This document shows, one piece after another, positions 24,417 to 36,060 of a stretch of DNA of 64,000 nt; the stretch's first letter is position 1, and every line of letters begins with the position of its first letter. Below the pieces are notes generated by a model. The model had not been told where the DNA came from, did no database searches, and saw only the letters and a program-made list of their open reading frames with translations. Location: NCBI RefSeq assembly GCF_003473485.1, contig NC_053044.1:58196091-58260090 (forward strand). The letters run 5' to 3'. Made by a program: the position numbers and the translations under genes. This DNA comes from Medicago truncatula (taxonomy: Eukaryota > Streptophyta > Magnoliopsida > Fabales > Fabaceae).

Positions 24417-24429
24417 TTTGTTGAGATTT
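24417..24429. repeat. Target-site duplication of the LINE (5' side)
   Basis: TTTGTTGAGATTT, matching 18401-18413 base for base; it fixes the LINE 5' end at 24416. Confidence 0.92.
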
Positions 24430-25494
24430 GATACAATCAATATATGATTTAGACCGTAAAAATAAAAGAGAGAGAGAAACGTAACATTCCCCACCACCAC
24501 AATTCTCATTTGTTTATAGTTTGGATTAAGGAGGAAAAAACATGATATTCACCGTTGAAGTCAGTTTAGAATATTGAAACTTTTGTACTTAATCGTGGAG
24601 GTACCATCTATCTCATAAAGTGCAAAAATATTGAATAATGTTTCATTGATTGTCGATAGATATGGTAATGGTAGGATCTTTTACAGACGCTTCTTTTTAT
24701 ATTGCAACAAAATTCCTTCATTTAATATAGAAACTTGAGTGTTTGTCAAGTAGTAAGTAGCTCTTAGACAATTTTTTTTTAATAATACAGTTGTAGCTCT
24801 TAAGTCTTAATATTAAATAATGATAAAATTCTTAGGTATAAAATTGATTTTTACCTAATTCCAGAATTAAAAGATGGATTAGTACATGGCATCTCTCACC
24901 AACGCATGACACTTTATAGCGGTTGAATTGACAGTGATTCAGCACGCTATATATGTGGCAGTGACCCAAGTATGGTGAAAAAGACATTTATGATCTTCAT
25001 CTTAATTTCATCAACTCATATATTAGAGAAGAAATAATTCTTCTTATATTGCTCCTTCAAAAAAAAATTCTTATATTACTAGTTTGCCGTCCAATAAATT
25101 TAAAAGTTAAGGAAAATGAGAATGAATAAGATTTAGAATAAATTATAGAAGTTGTTGAGCCGCAAAATTATTTATCTATCTTAAAAGATGAATTTTAGAT
25201 GCAAGATTACTTGACAAAAAAACTTGTTTGATTGGTTGCCTATGTTAAAAAAATTTACAAGTCCGGTATTTATAGACAAACACTAATCCTACTAACCAAA
25301 ACAATGTGGCCTGTAAAAATTACACGGATAGTGGGTGAATCCTCACTTTGTTGGAAATATGTGATTCCCCACATTTGATTTGATTTTCTCTCTTTCGCGG
25401 CATTTCTTGTTTCTTCTATCCATGTGTGTGCAACTTTCACATAATGCGCTCTAGACAGTCTAGTGTTCATAGCTACTATGATTAGTGACACTGA
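24430..25494. other. intergenic, no gene supported
   Basis: AT-rich. A short open frame at 25270-25545 (minus) runs into the retroposon insert and has no recognisable domain. Confidence 0.5.
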
Positions 25495-25512
25495 TAATAT
25501 GAAACACGAGTT

Positions 25513-25618
25513 TTTTTTAGCTGAATCAAGAGGTCCAGACATCAAGGAAACTCGCTGACATCCCTACAAGGTTGGCACCCCCACGCGATTCTCATCCTCT
25601 GTCGATGACCCCCTAAAT
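25513..25618 (-). mobile_element. Short SINE-like insert of unknown family with 18-bp target duplication
   Basis: TAATATGAAACACGAGTT at 25495-25512 recurs at 25619-25636 with a single C/T difference. Between them are 106 bases that, on the minus strand, end in a run of eight A next to the duplication. The body is GC-rich compared with its surroundings (for example CGCGTGGGGGTGCCAACC). No clear A or B box is visible. The structure fits a retroposed small RNA or a SINE. Confidence 0.68.
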
Positions 25619-25636
25619 TAATATGAAACATGAGTT

Positions 25637-28380
25637 AATTGTTCAATTGTCAAGCTAAGTTCCATTGAGTTTTGACTGATTCTAACACTCAACGACTTTC
25701 AGGAATCTCAATAAACTTTAAAAAGATTCGAGTAACTCGTTTTCAACTGTATTTACACCCGTCTAATTTTCATTTTAAGTTATATATATACTCGGAAAAA
25801 AAAATCAAGTTATATATGTTCTATTTGAATTTAAGCAAATTTATATTTAATTAGCTTACCTCACTATTTCTCATTGACTTCTTTGAAGCTTAATTTAGGT
25901 TATTTAAAAAACCATTAAAAAAATAAACACTCAGGGTCCATTTGATGGTCAAGATAGGAGAGAGGCATGATATGATATAAAACTGGATAGAGATAGGATA
26001 TGATAAACATTAATCCTATCATGTGTTTGATGTCGCACATGATAACAAACAGGATATTATTATAATTAAATGAAAAAAATTATAATAACTAAATTTTATT
26101 TATTAAACGTGTTGACATAATAAATTGTAATTTTTTGAATTTTTATTACTCATAATAACGAATATAGATTATTTTAGGATAAAACGTAAAAATTTAGTAT
26201 GATTTTTATAAATAATGATTTTTTTTTTTTATGAAATGATATTTTTAAAAATATATTAGTATATAAATAACTCTTTATTTCATAAAAATGATAGTTAAAT
26301 TATCAATTTAGGAAGCAAGTATATCAATACACTTTAATTCACAAGTGTTGTGTACACGCGCTCTTTAAAATTTCTATAAGATATCATTTTAATAAGTTGA
26401 GTCCTAGGAGTTTTCATGGATGTTTAGTTTTCAATTTGGTGATTTACATGACAAAAAATTGATGATTTTTTTTTTTGGCACAAATTGATGATGTTTTTTA
26501 CGGGGACTAAGCTCGACAAATAAACTTTTATATGAGAGATATTATGAACATTATTTTTTTAACATCATCTCTAATACTTATTTTTTTATTTCGTGAATTC
26601 ATTTGAATCTCAGTGCTCTATATGTAGGATCCATTTCTAAAATATGTGGCTCACAATGATTTCACCAATTAAAAAGTTAGTGTTAAATAGAGGTTGAAAA
26701 GAAAATGTCTATAACACTCCTATTTATAAGAAATAAGAACATATTACCAATTGCAGATCAACACAGATGTTATAATCCTCCGCTCACACATTTTGTGAAT
26801 TGAATTCAAGTATGAAATTTTGTAACTGGTATATTAACGGTAAATCAAATATTTTGCAATTGGTATATTAAAAAGTTGTTTTGTGGTTTAACGAAAGATA
26901 CAAACTTGAGTTTTTTTATCAAGTCTATTGCCCCCTTTTAGCCATTTTTACGAATAATTTTAAAATCAAACACACTACAATTAAAGTTGAGTTATTCAAT
27001 ATCTTATTAGTATGGTAGTCCACTTAAATATATGCGATAATATTTATTTTAAGTAGGCATGTAACATAATCTACACCCCTCCAAATCCACCATTGTTTTA
27101 TGGTGAAACTCCAATTTGATCGGGTGTGGATTCGGGTTTTCCTCAATGTTCAATGTCGGGGATGGGGGTATTTATTTCCTCCCCTCATCCACCCTGTTTG
27201 TAAAAATATTTTTATTTTTTATATAGTTATACTTATTCATTTTATCTAATATTGAACTATATATTATATATATTATTAGTTAGCATATTATACACGCGAA
27301 GTTTGCACTACCGTTAGCAATGACTTATCTATGTTGGAGAACCTCTAAAATACACAAGATGGATTCTTCCATCGCAACCAAATTTTATCCATATTCGAGA
27401 AGCTCTAAATACACAAAACGCTGACCACTTCTTTAAGAGACTCAAATTTCTTACCATTTGGACCAATCCATTTGTGGTTTATATATTATAAATTTCAGTA
27501 TTCTCCCAATAGAAAATATATTTTTATAATATTTTTTTAATTATTTTAATATATTAATTATGAAAAGTTGGATTTTTTTTTTTAATTTTATTATTTTATG
27601 TATATGGTAGAGGTGGGTGTGAGGCGGGGAAACACGATCATTATCGAAGGCAGGTATAGAAACCTAAATTTCAACCCAACGAAGAATAGATGAGGTCTGA
27701 ATTTTTACTAGAACATCAAGGATGAGGGTGGAGTAGGCAAAACACATTCTTGATATGCATCATACCAGATTTTAATGTTTACAAAACATACTGATATTTC
27801 AGAAATATTGTTAGACTAAACACTTTCATCCAATTTGAATCCAAAAGTTCATGTTTATATACGTGAATTTTAGGCGGTATTTGCCACTTCGTTTATAAAA
27901 CAATTAAATCACATAAAAAATGAAGATCAATTTTTTTCTTCCAAGTATCATAGTTAGTGATTTCACACACTTTAAGTGTAAAGTGTGTAAAAATGTAGAA
28001 TTAGATTCAAACCTCCACCATTGATATTATTGTTCTTGCGGTTACCAACTGAACTGTATTTATGAAGTATATTATCTTGAATTATGTAGGAAAACTTCTA
28101 ACAAAGGTCAACATGACATTAATTAAGAAAACAAATATAGTAAAAATAATATAAAACTTGATTTTTTTTTAACAAAACTTGATGTAATAAAAATTTTGAA
28201 AATATATAAAAAAAATATTATTTTCAATACAAAATTAGTTTTTTTTTAATAAATATAGAAAATTACTTTTGTTTGTTTGTTTTTATTTTTATGGAGAGAC
28301 ATTATAAGTGGGACCAAAGTTTTTTTTGGAAGGAAGTGGGACCAAAGTTGTGTTTTGAGAGAAGAGAGTAAAGTGGGAGC
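25637..28380. other. intergenic, old MITE relic, no gene
   Basis: Low-complexity AT sequence with a relic of the hAT-type MITE family (listed). A short stem-loop, CACACTTTA/TAAAGTGTG, lies at about 27964-27985. No gene is supported. Confidence 0.45.
26080..26350 (+). repeat. Relic related to the 37161-37570 MITE
   Basis: The sequence parallels 37320-37560 in order: TTATTACTC-type, TAGTATGATT, CTCTTTATT, AAAAATGAT and a final ACACTTTAATT before GTGT. One terminus is lost and the other is mutated, so this is an older copy. Confidence 0.55.
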
Positions 28381-28386
28381 CTGGAG

Positions 28387-28557
28387 GCAGCAAAAGCAAA
28401 CATTGAAGAGGTAGAGTCCCAAACGGGTTTGCTCACAAGAAACAAACCGTCCCAAACACTCTCTTCTTCTTCTTCTTCTTCTTCTTCCCGCCCTCTTTCT
28501 CTGCATAGATTGATTAGAGAGAGAAGACGTGGCGCTTTGCGATTTCATTAATCAATA
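28387..28557 (+). other. Putative 5' untranslated exon of the RING gene
   Basis: A GA/CT-rich stretch with a CTT microsatellite (28460-28488) ends at AATAG|GTACGCG, a good donor. A plausible acceptor, TGTTCCAG, lies at 29221-29227, giving a 5'UTR intron of about 670 bases. The transcription start is not determined. Confidence 0.5.
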
Positions 28558-28886
28558 GGTACGCGAGTTTTCAACTCATATATGATACGATGATTCTCTG
28601 TATTGTATTCGCTTAATTTCATTTTCGTTAATAATAAATATTAATTAATTAAAATCATTTTTTTGTGGGTCTTGACTTTGAATACCGTTTTTTCAGCATT
28701 TATTTCGGATCCTTCTTTCTGACTGGGATCTTATGTTTCCTCTATTTATATATTTATTCACTTTTCACTGTCTATCAGATTCATTTCATTCCCTATCATT
28801 TTCTGCTGATTTTAGGTTGGTACTCATATCAAAATGTCTAATTGTTTGCATGTTCTGCTGTGTGTGTGTGTTTTAAGTTGATTAGT

Positions 28887-29015
28887 CGGCCGACGAAGGC
28901 GTGATTGGTGGGTGATCTGTAAGTACCTCTGTCAGTGCTTTTCAAGCATTGAGGTCTGTGTTGATTCTGGCGTGCCCCCGGTACCCAACTCACCTAAACT
29001 TTTCATCATAAGTAA
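28887..29015. mobile_element. 129-bp SINE-like insert of unknown family with 12-bp target duplication
   Basis: AAGTTGATTAGT occurs at 28875-28886 and again at 29016-29027. The 129 bases between are much richer in GC than the surrounding intron (CGGCCGACGAAGGCG, GCGTGCCCCCGGTACCC) and end in a short A-containing tail, AAGTAAA. It sits in the putative 5'UTR intron of the RING gene. I do not recognise the parent RNA. Confidence 0.68.
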
Positions 29016-29328
29016 AAGTTGATTAGTTAGTTTGGTTTCCCTATATAATTGGCTGCTAAATATTTTAGGATGATAAATCATGTCTTCTGTTTCTTTTTCC
29101 GGGTTGTTTTAAATTGAAACTGTGTTTAACTTCACTGAGAATACACTGGTTGAGTAACAATGATATTTTGTTTTGGACTATTTCTTTGATCAGATTTTGA
29201 TTATATGCTTTTACATCACTGTTCCAGGCTAGGCCTTGTTTGTTTGAGTAAATGGTGCACACCTGTATTTTTGGATGCAATTGGTGGCTGTCTTAGTATA
29301 AGAAGCTGAAAGCTGTTACTACTTCACA

Positions 29329-32300
29329 ATGGGTAATGCTTGTTTTGTTGCTGCCCGAGATAAAACTGTACAAAGTGGACCGACCAATGAGAATTCGCTT
29401 CGAAATATTCGAAATTCTCCGACATGGAGCTTTCGTTGGGATCATCGAGGACGTGTAGCCGGCGAAGACACTTCTATAAACTGGTTTTCTGATGGTAACA
29501 GCAGGAATGGTGGATCAGAGACTAAAAATGAATCAGGACGCGTATTAGAGAATGGAAGTCCGGCACAGAATTGTCAACTGAATACATGCCAAAAATCCCC
29601 AATTTCTGAAGGGACTGGTGCAAATGTTAGAGATTCAACTTCAGGTAACCTTCACATAGTTAGCTTTCTAGATTTAACTATGTGGTTTGGACTGTTTAGA
29701 GTTGTATTTTGTATCAGTTATTTTACAATTCATCCTGTTTAGACCCCACATTGACTAGAAATATGGTCAAGATATTCCTTTGTAAGTCTTGAAAAATCCT
29801 CTCCTTAAGAGCCAACTTGTGGGGTTAAGTTAGATCTACACCAAATTTTGAGATGGTATTCGAGTTTATCGTAGATATGTTATTGGTGCACCAAAACTTG
29901 TCCTCGCTCTAGATGTCTAGTTGTAGATGTGAGGGGATGTTGTTAATGGGCCACCAGCATTTATCCATGCTTTAGATGTCCAGTCCAGCGGTGAGAGGGT
30001 GTGTTGAGATCCCACGTTGATTAGAGATACAGACAATGTGATCTTAGTAATGTTTGGGCTATGCTTGACCTCAATTACTGTGTTTTTGGAGTTGAGTTAG
30101 ACCTAGCTCAATTTCTAAGCCATTATACACTAATAGTCACAGATACATGTGAAAGATATAAAGTTAGTAAACCGTGATACAGGAAATTTTGAGACAGGGT
30201 GATGCCTTCTCAAATATACTCCTATCTTGTAATCTATCAAATACGAAGTAGAAAAGTTGAAAATTAGCAATTGTTTTAGTACTTATATTGACAAGTTCTT
30301 GTTGAGAGTCCCACATTGGAGTGTGACTTGATTCGAATAATACTCCCTTCATCTCATATTAAAGGTCCTTTTAGCAAAATAAAAATGTTCCAAAATAAGT
30401 GGCTTTATATTTTCTATTTAGCATTAATTATTTTAATCCAATTCTACTCCCAAATTAATACAATATGTTTCACTCCCAAGTCAATTATACTTCACTGTAA
30501 ATTTTATGACAATAGTTAACACTCAATAGTTAATAAGGATAAATTTGGAAATTGATACTCCCTCTCCGTCTCATATTGGTTGTCTTTCAAGGTTATGCAC
30601 ACTACTTAAGAATATCGAGTGTAGTTATTTATATGATACATAAAGCAAGCTTTATTTACTAAAGTACCCTTATTAACAGTAGTTAATGGAGTAGTTGAGA
30701 TGCAATAAAAAAGGGTATATTAGTAAAAAAAGTAATTAATATGAGACAAGTAGATGTTACAAATGAGACATTGAATATAAGACAGAAGGAGTACAACTTA
30801 AAGTGACACTAAATATGGGACAAAGGGAGTAGTTATAAATGGAGGGGCAACGCTCACCCTAAAAGTTAGCTTTTGCGGGTTAAGCCCAAACTCAAATTCT
30901 AAGATGATATCAGAGCCTTGTTTGGTCCAATTAAAGCTTAATAAGAGGTTGACATCAAATAAGCAGGACAAAATAGTAAAATTGGTTGTAAACTTGTAAT
31001 CATGATGGTGCTGATGAAAGTCCTTTCTTTATGTTAACTTCTCAATTAAATCTGATCATCTAAACCTTTCTGCTAAAATTTGAACTCGTTATTCCATATT
31101 GGGTAGTCAATTCTGCTAAGATTTATTTCTTATTAAAATTGAAGTGTGGTATGACACTCTGTAACTGATCCAGTAACTGTCTATTGTTCTGTCAACTGGT
31201 TCTTTTTTAGTATCTGACATGGTTATTCATGCGTATTGCAGATCTATTTATTTCACGGTCTGTTTCTATTGATGTGAGCATGCAACAGGTTAGGTTATTA
31301 TAATGCAGAATTTTTTCATATTACATTTTTGCTTAGTTGTTGGTATGTGGTTTCTCTGACGCTCTCCTCACTAATAAATCACTTTCTAGGCAAATGGGTT
31401 GGGAGAATCATCGTTAGCATCTTGGCCATCTCCTACAAAACCACCATTGCGTTCAACTTCATTGTCAGCATCTCCTTTATCGTCCCAATCTCACATGCTT
31501 CCACCTAGCTTTACCCCATCAAGGTGTACCGGCCAGTCCCCAGGACACCAGCCATTATGGCAAACTTCTGATATCCAAAGGCAAGCCTATAAGTTGCCCG
31601 GCAGCTTCTCTCTGTCTGAGGAAAGACCCGTGTTATCTTGGAGCAACGGATCAGGAATGCACTCCCGTGGGGGTTCTTCAGATGGTTGGTCTACTGTACC
31701 ACCTGGCTTTCCAGAGCTGATGGGAACTCCACAAAGACAAAGATGGTCACTTGATAGTGAGTCCTTTGGTTCGAACCGTGAAAGGTTAGTTAGATCCAGT
31801 AGTTGGTTTTCAGCCTCACCAGTTGATTTGAGAACATGCAACTTTTGCTCAAAGGTTCTAAAGGAGAAGTCTCCTTGGAGCACCCAAAATATATATTCAA
31901 ATAATGACCTTTCTGTAGTCGCTGTTCTTATCTGTGGACACGTCTATCATGCTGAATGTTTGGAGAATATGACATCTGATATTAATAAGTACGATCCAGC
32001 TTGCCCAGTTTGCAGTTTTGGTGAGAAACAAACTATGAAGCTGGCAAAAAAAGTTCTGAAAGCTGAAATGGATTTGAAGGCTAGAAACAAGAGACCGAAG
32101 AATCAGGTTGAGGACGGTGATATTGAATATTATATTGAAAATAATGATTCTGTTGTGATTGATAGCTTTAAAGTGAGAGAACCTAAAGGTAAAGGCAAAG
32201 GCAAAGGTAAAGGTAAAGGTAAAGGTCCTCAGATGGACTCCAGTTCCCATGGGAAAATCTCCTTCGGGAAACCTTTTCTGAGACGACACTTTACCTTTGG

Positions 32301-32382
32301 ATCAAAAGGTTCCAGATCCATGTTAGATAGTCACCCTACAAAAAAGAAGGGCTTCTTTTGGACAAAATCTAGCAAAGCATAA
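29329..32382 (+). CDS. RING-H2 zinc finger protein, probable E3 ubiquitin ligase (three coding exons)
   Basis: Coding exons 29329-29644, 31242-31288 and 31390-32382 join in frame to 451 residues. The start MGNACF could be N-myristoylated and palmitoylated (Gly2, Cys5), which is inference. The first 260 residues are serine-rich and mostly disordered. A RING-H2 domain spans about residues 271-329: CNFC, then CGHVYHAEC, then CPVC. RING-H2 domains recruit ubiquitin-charged E2 enzymes. A lysine-glycine repeat (seven KG pairs, encoded by 32188-32226) follows near residue 390, and the tail is very basic. The first coding intron is 1.6 kb and full of MITEs. A 3'UTR intron is possible between about 32405 and 32688. 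The substrate is unknown. The Arabidopsis family is poorly characterised, so I give no symbol. Confidence 0.88.
29740..30335 (+). repeat. TRIM-like repeat fragments in intron 1 of the RING gene
   Basis: Three variants of a phrase like TGTTGAGA-TCCCACATTGA-TAGAGATA occur near 29740, 30003 and 30301. Each of the first two is followed by TTGTGGGGTTAAGTTAGA or GGAGTTGAGTTAGAC text. Short LTR-like units with this wording are common in legume genomes. No complete element could be delimited. Confidence 0.5.
30343..30829. mobile_element. Stowaway-like MITE (outer), split by a second MITE
   Basis: It starts CTCCCTTCATCTCATATTAAAGG and ends inverted as ATATGGGACAAAGGGAG, with TA on both sides, the Tc1/mariner target. 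The inner MITE at 30558-30791 interrupts it. It lies inside intron 1 of the RING gene. Confidence 0.75.
30558..30791. mobile_element. Stowaway-like MITE nested in another MITE
   Basis: It starts CTCCCTCTCCGTCTCATATT and ends with the inverted ATATAAGACAGAAGGAG, with TA flanks (30556-30557 and 30792-30793). Confidence 0.75.
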
Positions 32383-33660
32383 GCTGCATCTTGGTTGTTG
32401 GGAGGTTAGTTTCATTAATTTCTTTTTATCTCATGCATCTGTTCATCAGAAGCATCCTTAAAATTGGCTTATGCCATGCATTGCAATAAAGAAATAAGTT
32501 TTTGCTTCCTTTTCATTTTATAAATGTAAAGTTATTGGGCTTCCAGATTCTTTCTGGTTTGGCTTCATGCATCAGAAATTTAACCAAAGTTCACACACTT
32601 TGTATATAGACTTTAGCTGTTTAGCATACTGGACATCCCTAGTATTCTTCAATATAACAGGTTTCTTTTCACCATCTTTATAGCAGGCTCCGCTCCACTG
32701 TGAATAATCTCTGCACCCTCAAATGGATTATGGAGTATCTAGCTATATACTAATCCGTGATTTGAAGAAAACTAGAGGCTGAAGTTACTCTGTAAAGAAC
32801 ACATACAAGTATCTTTTTGTGCCGTACAGGTCGATTTGTTTATTGTGTATGGATGGATATAATTCATATAAATGATGTTATGTTTGTCCATGATTCTTCT
32901 TATGCCAACAGCTCGATGGTGTTTCTGGTGTCTTGGGCAATAGTCTTCACAGATTCATAGGCAATACTAATTATTTTGATTGACTTTGGTTGGTTCTTTT
33001 AATAAAAGAAAAGTTTCTGATAAGCTATCATCAAATTTGCGCCTTTTATGAAGTTAATTATTTCCTCTATGAAGTTAATTATTTCATTAGTGGGTCGTGT
33101 GTTTCTTTCAATATTGGTGGGTGAAAAAGAATTTAAGCATGTTGTTTGTTGACTGCATGTTGTTCATCACTAGAACTGGTTTTATAAGGTGGCATTTAAG
33201 GTACAAAAGACAATCTTTTTGCGTATGGTACAAAAATGAGCTTGTCGCCTTGATTTATTATTAAACTATTCAATGGTTAAGATTGAAGCAGGGCTGCTTG
33301 AATAGTGAGTTTATAGTTGGGTATTTTCAAAAGGAGTCTTTTAACAATAATTTAATTGCAATTGTATTTATATTTTGAAAATTAAAAACATAAAAGTAAT
33401 AATGGTCATATTTTTTCAACTACGAACAACTATCAAAATTAACAAAGAAAACCAAGATCGTCTGTTTTATAAAGTTGTGTCGCGAGAGAAACTATCTACA
33501 CTTAGGCAGAAATTAGCATACATAATTTTGTAAACTATGCAATGCTACAAAATTGGAGTAGTTTTGTTGTGTATTTGTAAAATTTAAGAATCAAAATACT
33601 TACATAGAATTTAAAAGAGGAATTTACTTCTTTCCATGTGATTGATCAGCCAAAAGGGGG
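32383..33660. other. RING 3' flank and intergenic
   Basis: The RING gene's 3' untranslated part probably reaches about 32870-32900. The rest is AT-rich with no gene recognised. Confidence 0.5.
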
Positions 33661-33681
33661 GCAGGTGTCGTCATTGATGTT

Positions 33682-33774
33682 ACGTGGCATGGGATGACGG
33701 TGTGTTGTCTAAATACGTGTTGGCGCAAAGTTACATGCATTCTTCACCGCCAATGTTTTCTTTGCTTTTATAAA
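33682..33774 (+). promoter_or_regulatory. Dehydrin promoter: ABRE-like ACGT motifs and TATA box
   Basis: ACGTGGC (33682-33688) and TACGTGT (33714-33720) are ACGT-core elements of the abscisic-acid-responsive type. TTTATAAA at 33767-33774 is a good TATA box 64 bases before the start codon. Two ABRE-like sites close to a dehydrin fit ABA, drought or seed induction. Confidence 0.65.
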
Positions 33775-33837
33775 CAACAACAACAATTGTGCTATTTGTT
33801 GAATTGAAAGGAAAGAAGCTAAGGTAAGGAAGAAAAT

Positions 33838-34530
33838 ATGGCGGGAGTGCAAATAAGAGACGAACATGGAAACCCAATTCAACTAACTGATGAATTGGGT
33901 AACCCAGTTAAGTTAACTGACGAACATGGAAACCCGATCCATCTCACCGGTGTAGCAACCACTACCACAACTCATAATAATCCTCCAACTGCAGCAGGTT
34001 CAGGTTCAGCTGGTTTTGGCACCTATGGTAGCGTTGCTTACGGTGGCGGTGCAACCACACACCCAACAACAACAGTGGCAGATCTTTTGTCCACCGAACC
34101 ACCACCCGGACAGCAGCTCCATCACACTGACCAGGTTTCAAGAGGACTTCGTCGCTCCTCCAGTTCAAGTTCAAGCTCTAGCTCTGTAAGTATATCTATT
34201 CTATTCCTTTATTAATTAATTACTGCATGAGACATGTATAGTATATTCTTACGGATTTGGTTTATTATTCCTTTGAAATAATGAAAGTCGGAGGATGATG
34301 GACAAGGTGGGAGGAGGAAGAAGAAGAAGGGAGTGAAGGATAAGATAAAGGAGAAGATTCCAGGTGTAGGAGGAGGCAACAAGGAGCATAATAGTGCAAC
34401 CAGTATTCCAGGTGCAGGTCACCACCCTACGGCAACTGCAACCCATCACCCAGCTGAGCCAACTCTTGAGAAGAAGGGTATACTTGATAAGATCAAAGAA
34501 AAATTGCCTGGCCACCATCACAGCCACTGA
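33838..34530 (+). CDS. Dehydrin, Y3SK2 type (LEA group 2; two exons)
   Basis: Exons 33838-34185 and 34288-34530 join in frame to 196 residues. Three tandem Y-segment variants lie at residues 5-35 (RDEHGNP, TDELGNP, TDEHGNP). A Gly/Thr-rich spacer follows, then an S segment of serines after LRR at about 108-117, and the acidic SEDDGQGG just after the splice. Two lysine-rich K segments ([12 protein letters not shown] and [12 protein letters not shown]) come last, the second close to the C-terminus. The 102-bp intron sits inside the S segment, a conserved dehydrin position. Dehydrins are disordered, hydrophilic proteins that protect membranes and enzymes during drying and cold. The S segment is a phosphorylation site. 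A histidine-rich end (GHHHSH) may bind metal. Confidence 0.97.
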
Positions 34531-35359
34531 ACAACCTATATATCCTACTATATATATATATATATCTATATATGTCGTTTAATTTGTGTCTATGATAATT
34601 ACTACTCTTATGCATTGTACTAATGATTAATTAATAACTAGTTGGCATTACACTTTATGTTATGTAAAAACTGTGACTTCACCATCTTATGATTTATCGC
34701 TCTTACCATTATTGTTTGTGGGTCTGCGTATTATATACTTTGCTCCAGGTAGTATAATTAAGCTGCGTCGTTTTGAATAGTGATACTAATTGAAGGATTC
34801 GATCAATTGCATGCCATTAATATTAGGGATCGTCAGTCAGGAAACTAACTTTTTTTTTAAAAAGTTAATTTTGATTTTAATGTTCGATTACTGATTAATG
34901 ATCAATAGTAATTTATCTAGTAATGCTTGCAACATCTTGGACTTACATGTACTATTTTATAGTTGGAATTTTTAACATACAAACATAGTTGATGATATTA
35001 TTTGATAGTTTTAAGTGTTACACTTTGTGGGATGTTACACTTATAATAAGGTAGGATAAAATTAGATTAAGTGTAGTCTTGTTCATATGATGAATTGATG
35101 ATGCTATGAAGAATGAATTTTTGATGTCGTTGTTTAAACGGTGGGGTGTTACTCATTACATTTTTATGTTATAGTGTTAACTTTACCAAAAAAATTATTT
35201 TTATGACTTCACCATAAAATTTTTCTTAATATTATTATATGTATGTGTTTGTATAACTTCAATTGATTTATTCTTATAAAAAAAATTGGTCTGTTTTACT
35301 GAATGAACAAGTGAATCAACTTGATGATTGAATAGCAGGTGGGGTTTAGTAGGGGAAAG
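34531..35359. other. Dehydrin 3' flank and intergenic
   Basis: No gene recognised. A TA-rich stretch right after the stop codon probably belongs to the 3' untranslated region. Confidence 0.5.
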
Positions 35360-35361
35360 GA

Positions 35362-36060
35362 GGGTTGTTTTCTACCATGGAAAACTTTTTTTTTCAACCA
35401 TCAAATTAAAGAGGTGTATCAATTTTAGCATGGACTGCCATTATCATATTTTTTTCCTTTCTGTTTCTCTCACAACCTTTTTTTTTGCTCAGATCTGAAA
35501 AAATTTTGTTTCCTAAATCTGGAATTCTTTTTAAGATCTATAACCGGCTCATAAGTCTAAAATCAATTAGATGGACTAAGAATGTTTGGAAACAATTTTT
35601 CAAGTGTACATGGCTCTGTTAGTTGGTTTAATTTTTTCGATGCTCAAACATGCTCTTCCAACCAATGATTATACATGCTAGGTTGACAATAACAAAGGTC
35701 ACATTAATAGCACCGATTCTTGGTATGTAAGGAAACATTACGAACTTCTTTCAAATTGGTTTGATTTTGATTTTGATTTGAGTTATTAAATTGAAGATGA
35801 GAATAGTAGAAATTATGAGAAATGAATGTTTTTAGAGAGAAAGTTGTTAAACATGATTTTACTCATAAAAAGAAAGAAGAAAGAAGCCACTGGTGAGATA
35901 AACAAAATTAGTGCATGAAAAAAGAAGCCACTGGGCTGTTTTCATTCAAGGTTAAAAGGTTGAAGAAAGTGGAAATAAAAAATTTAGTGATGAGAGATCT
36001 TAATGTTTCTTGTTGATCTAATGGTTGAAAAAAACTTTTTCATGATGGGAAACAACTTTC
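35362..36060. repeat. Inverted-repeat element, about 0.7 kb
   Basis: The left end, GTTGTTTTCTACCATGGAAAAC, then T-run and CAACCAT, is mirrored by the right end, where the complement reads GTTGTTTCCCATCATGAAAAAG, then T-run and CAACCAT. The core contains two AAGAAGCCACTGG copies. No target duplication was found, so the class is open. Confidence 0.58.
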
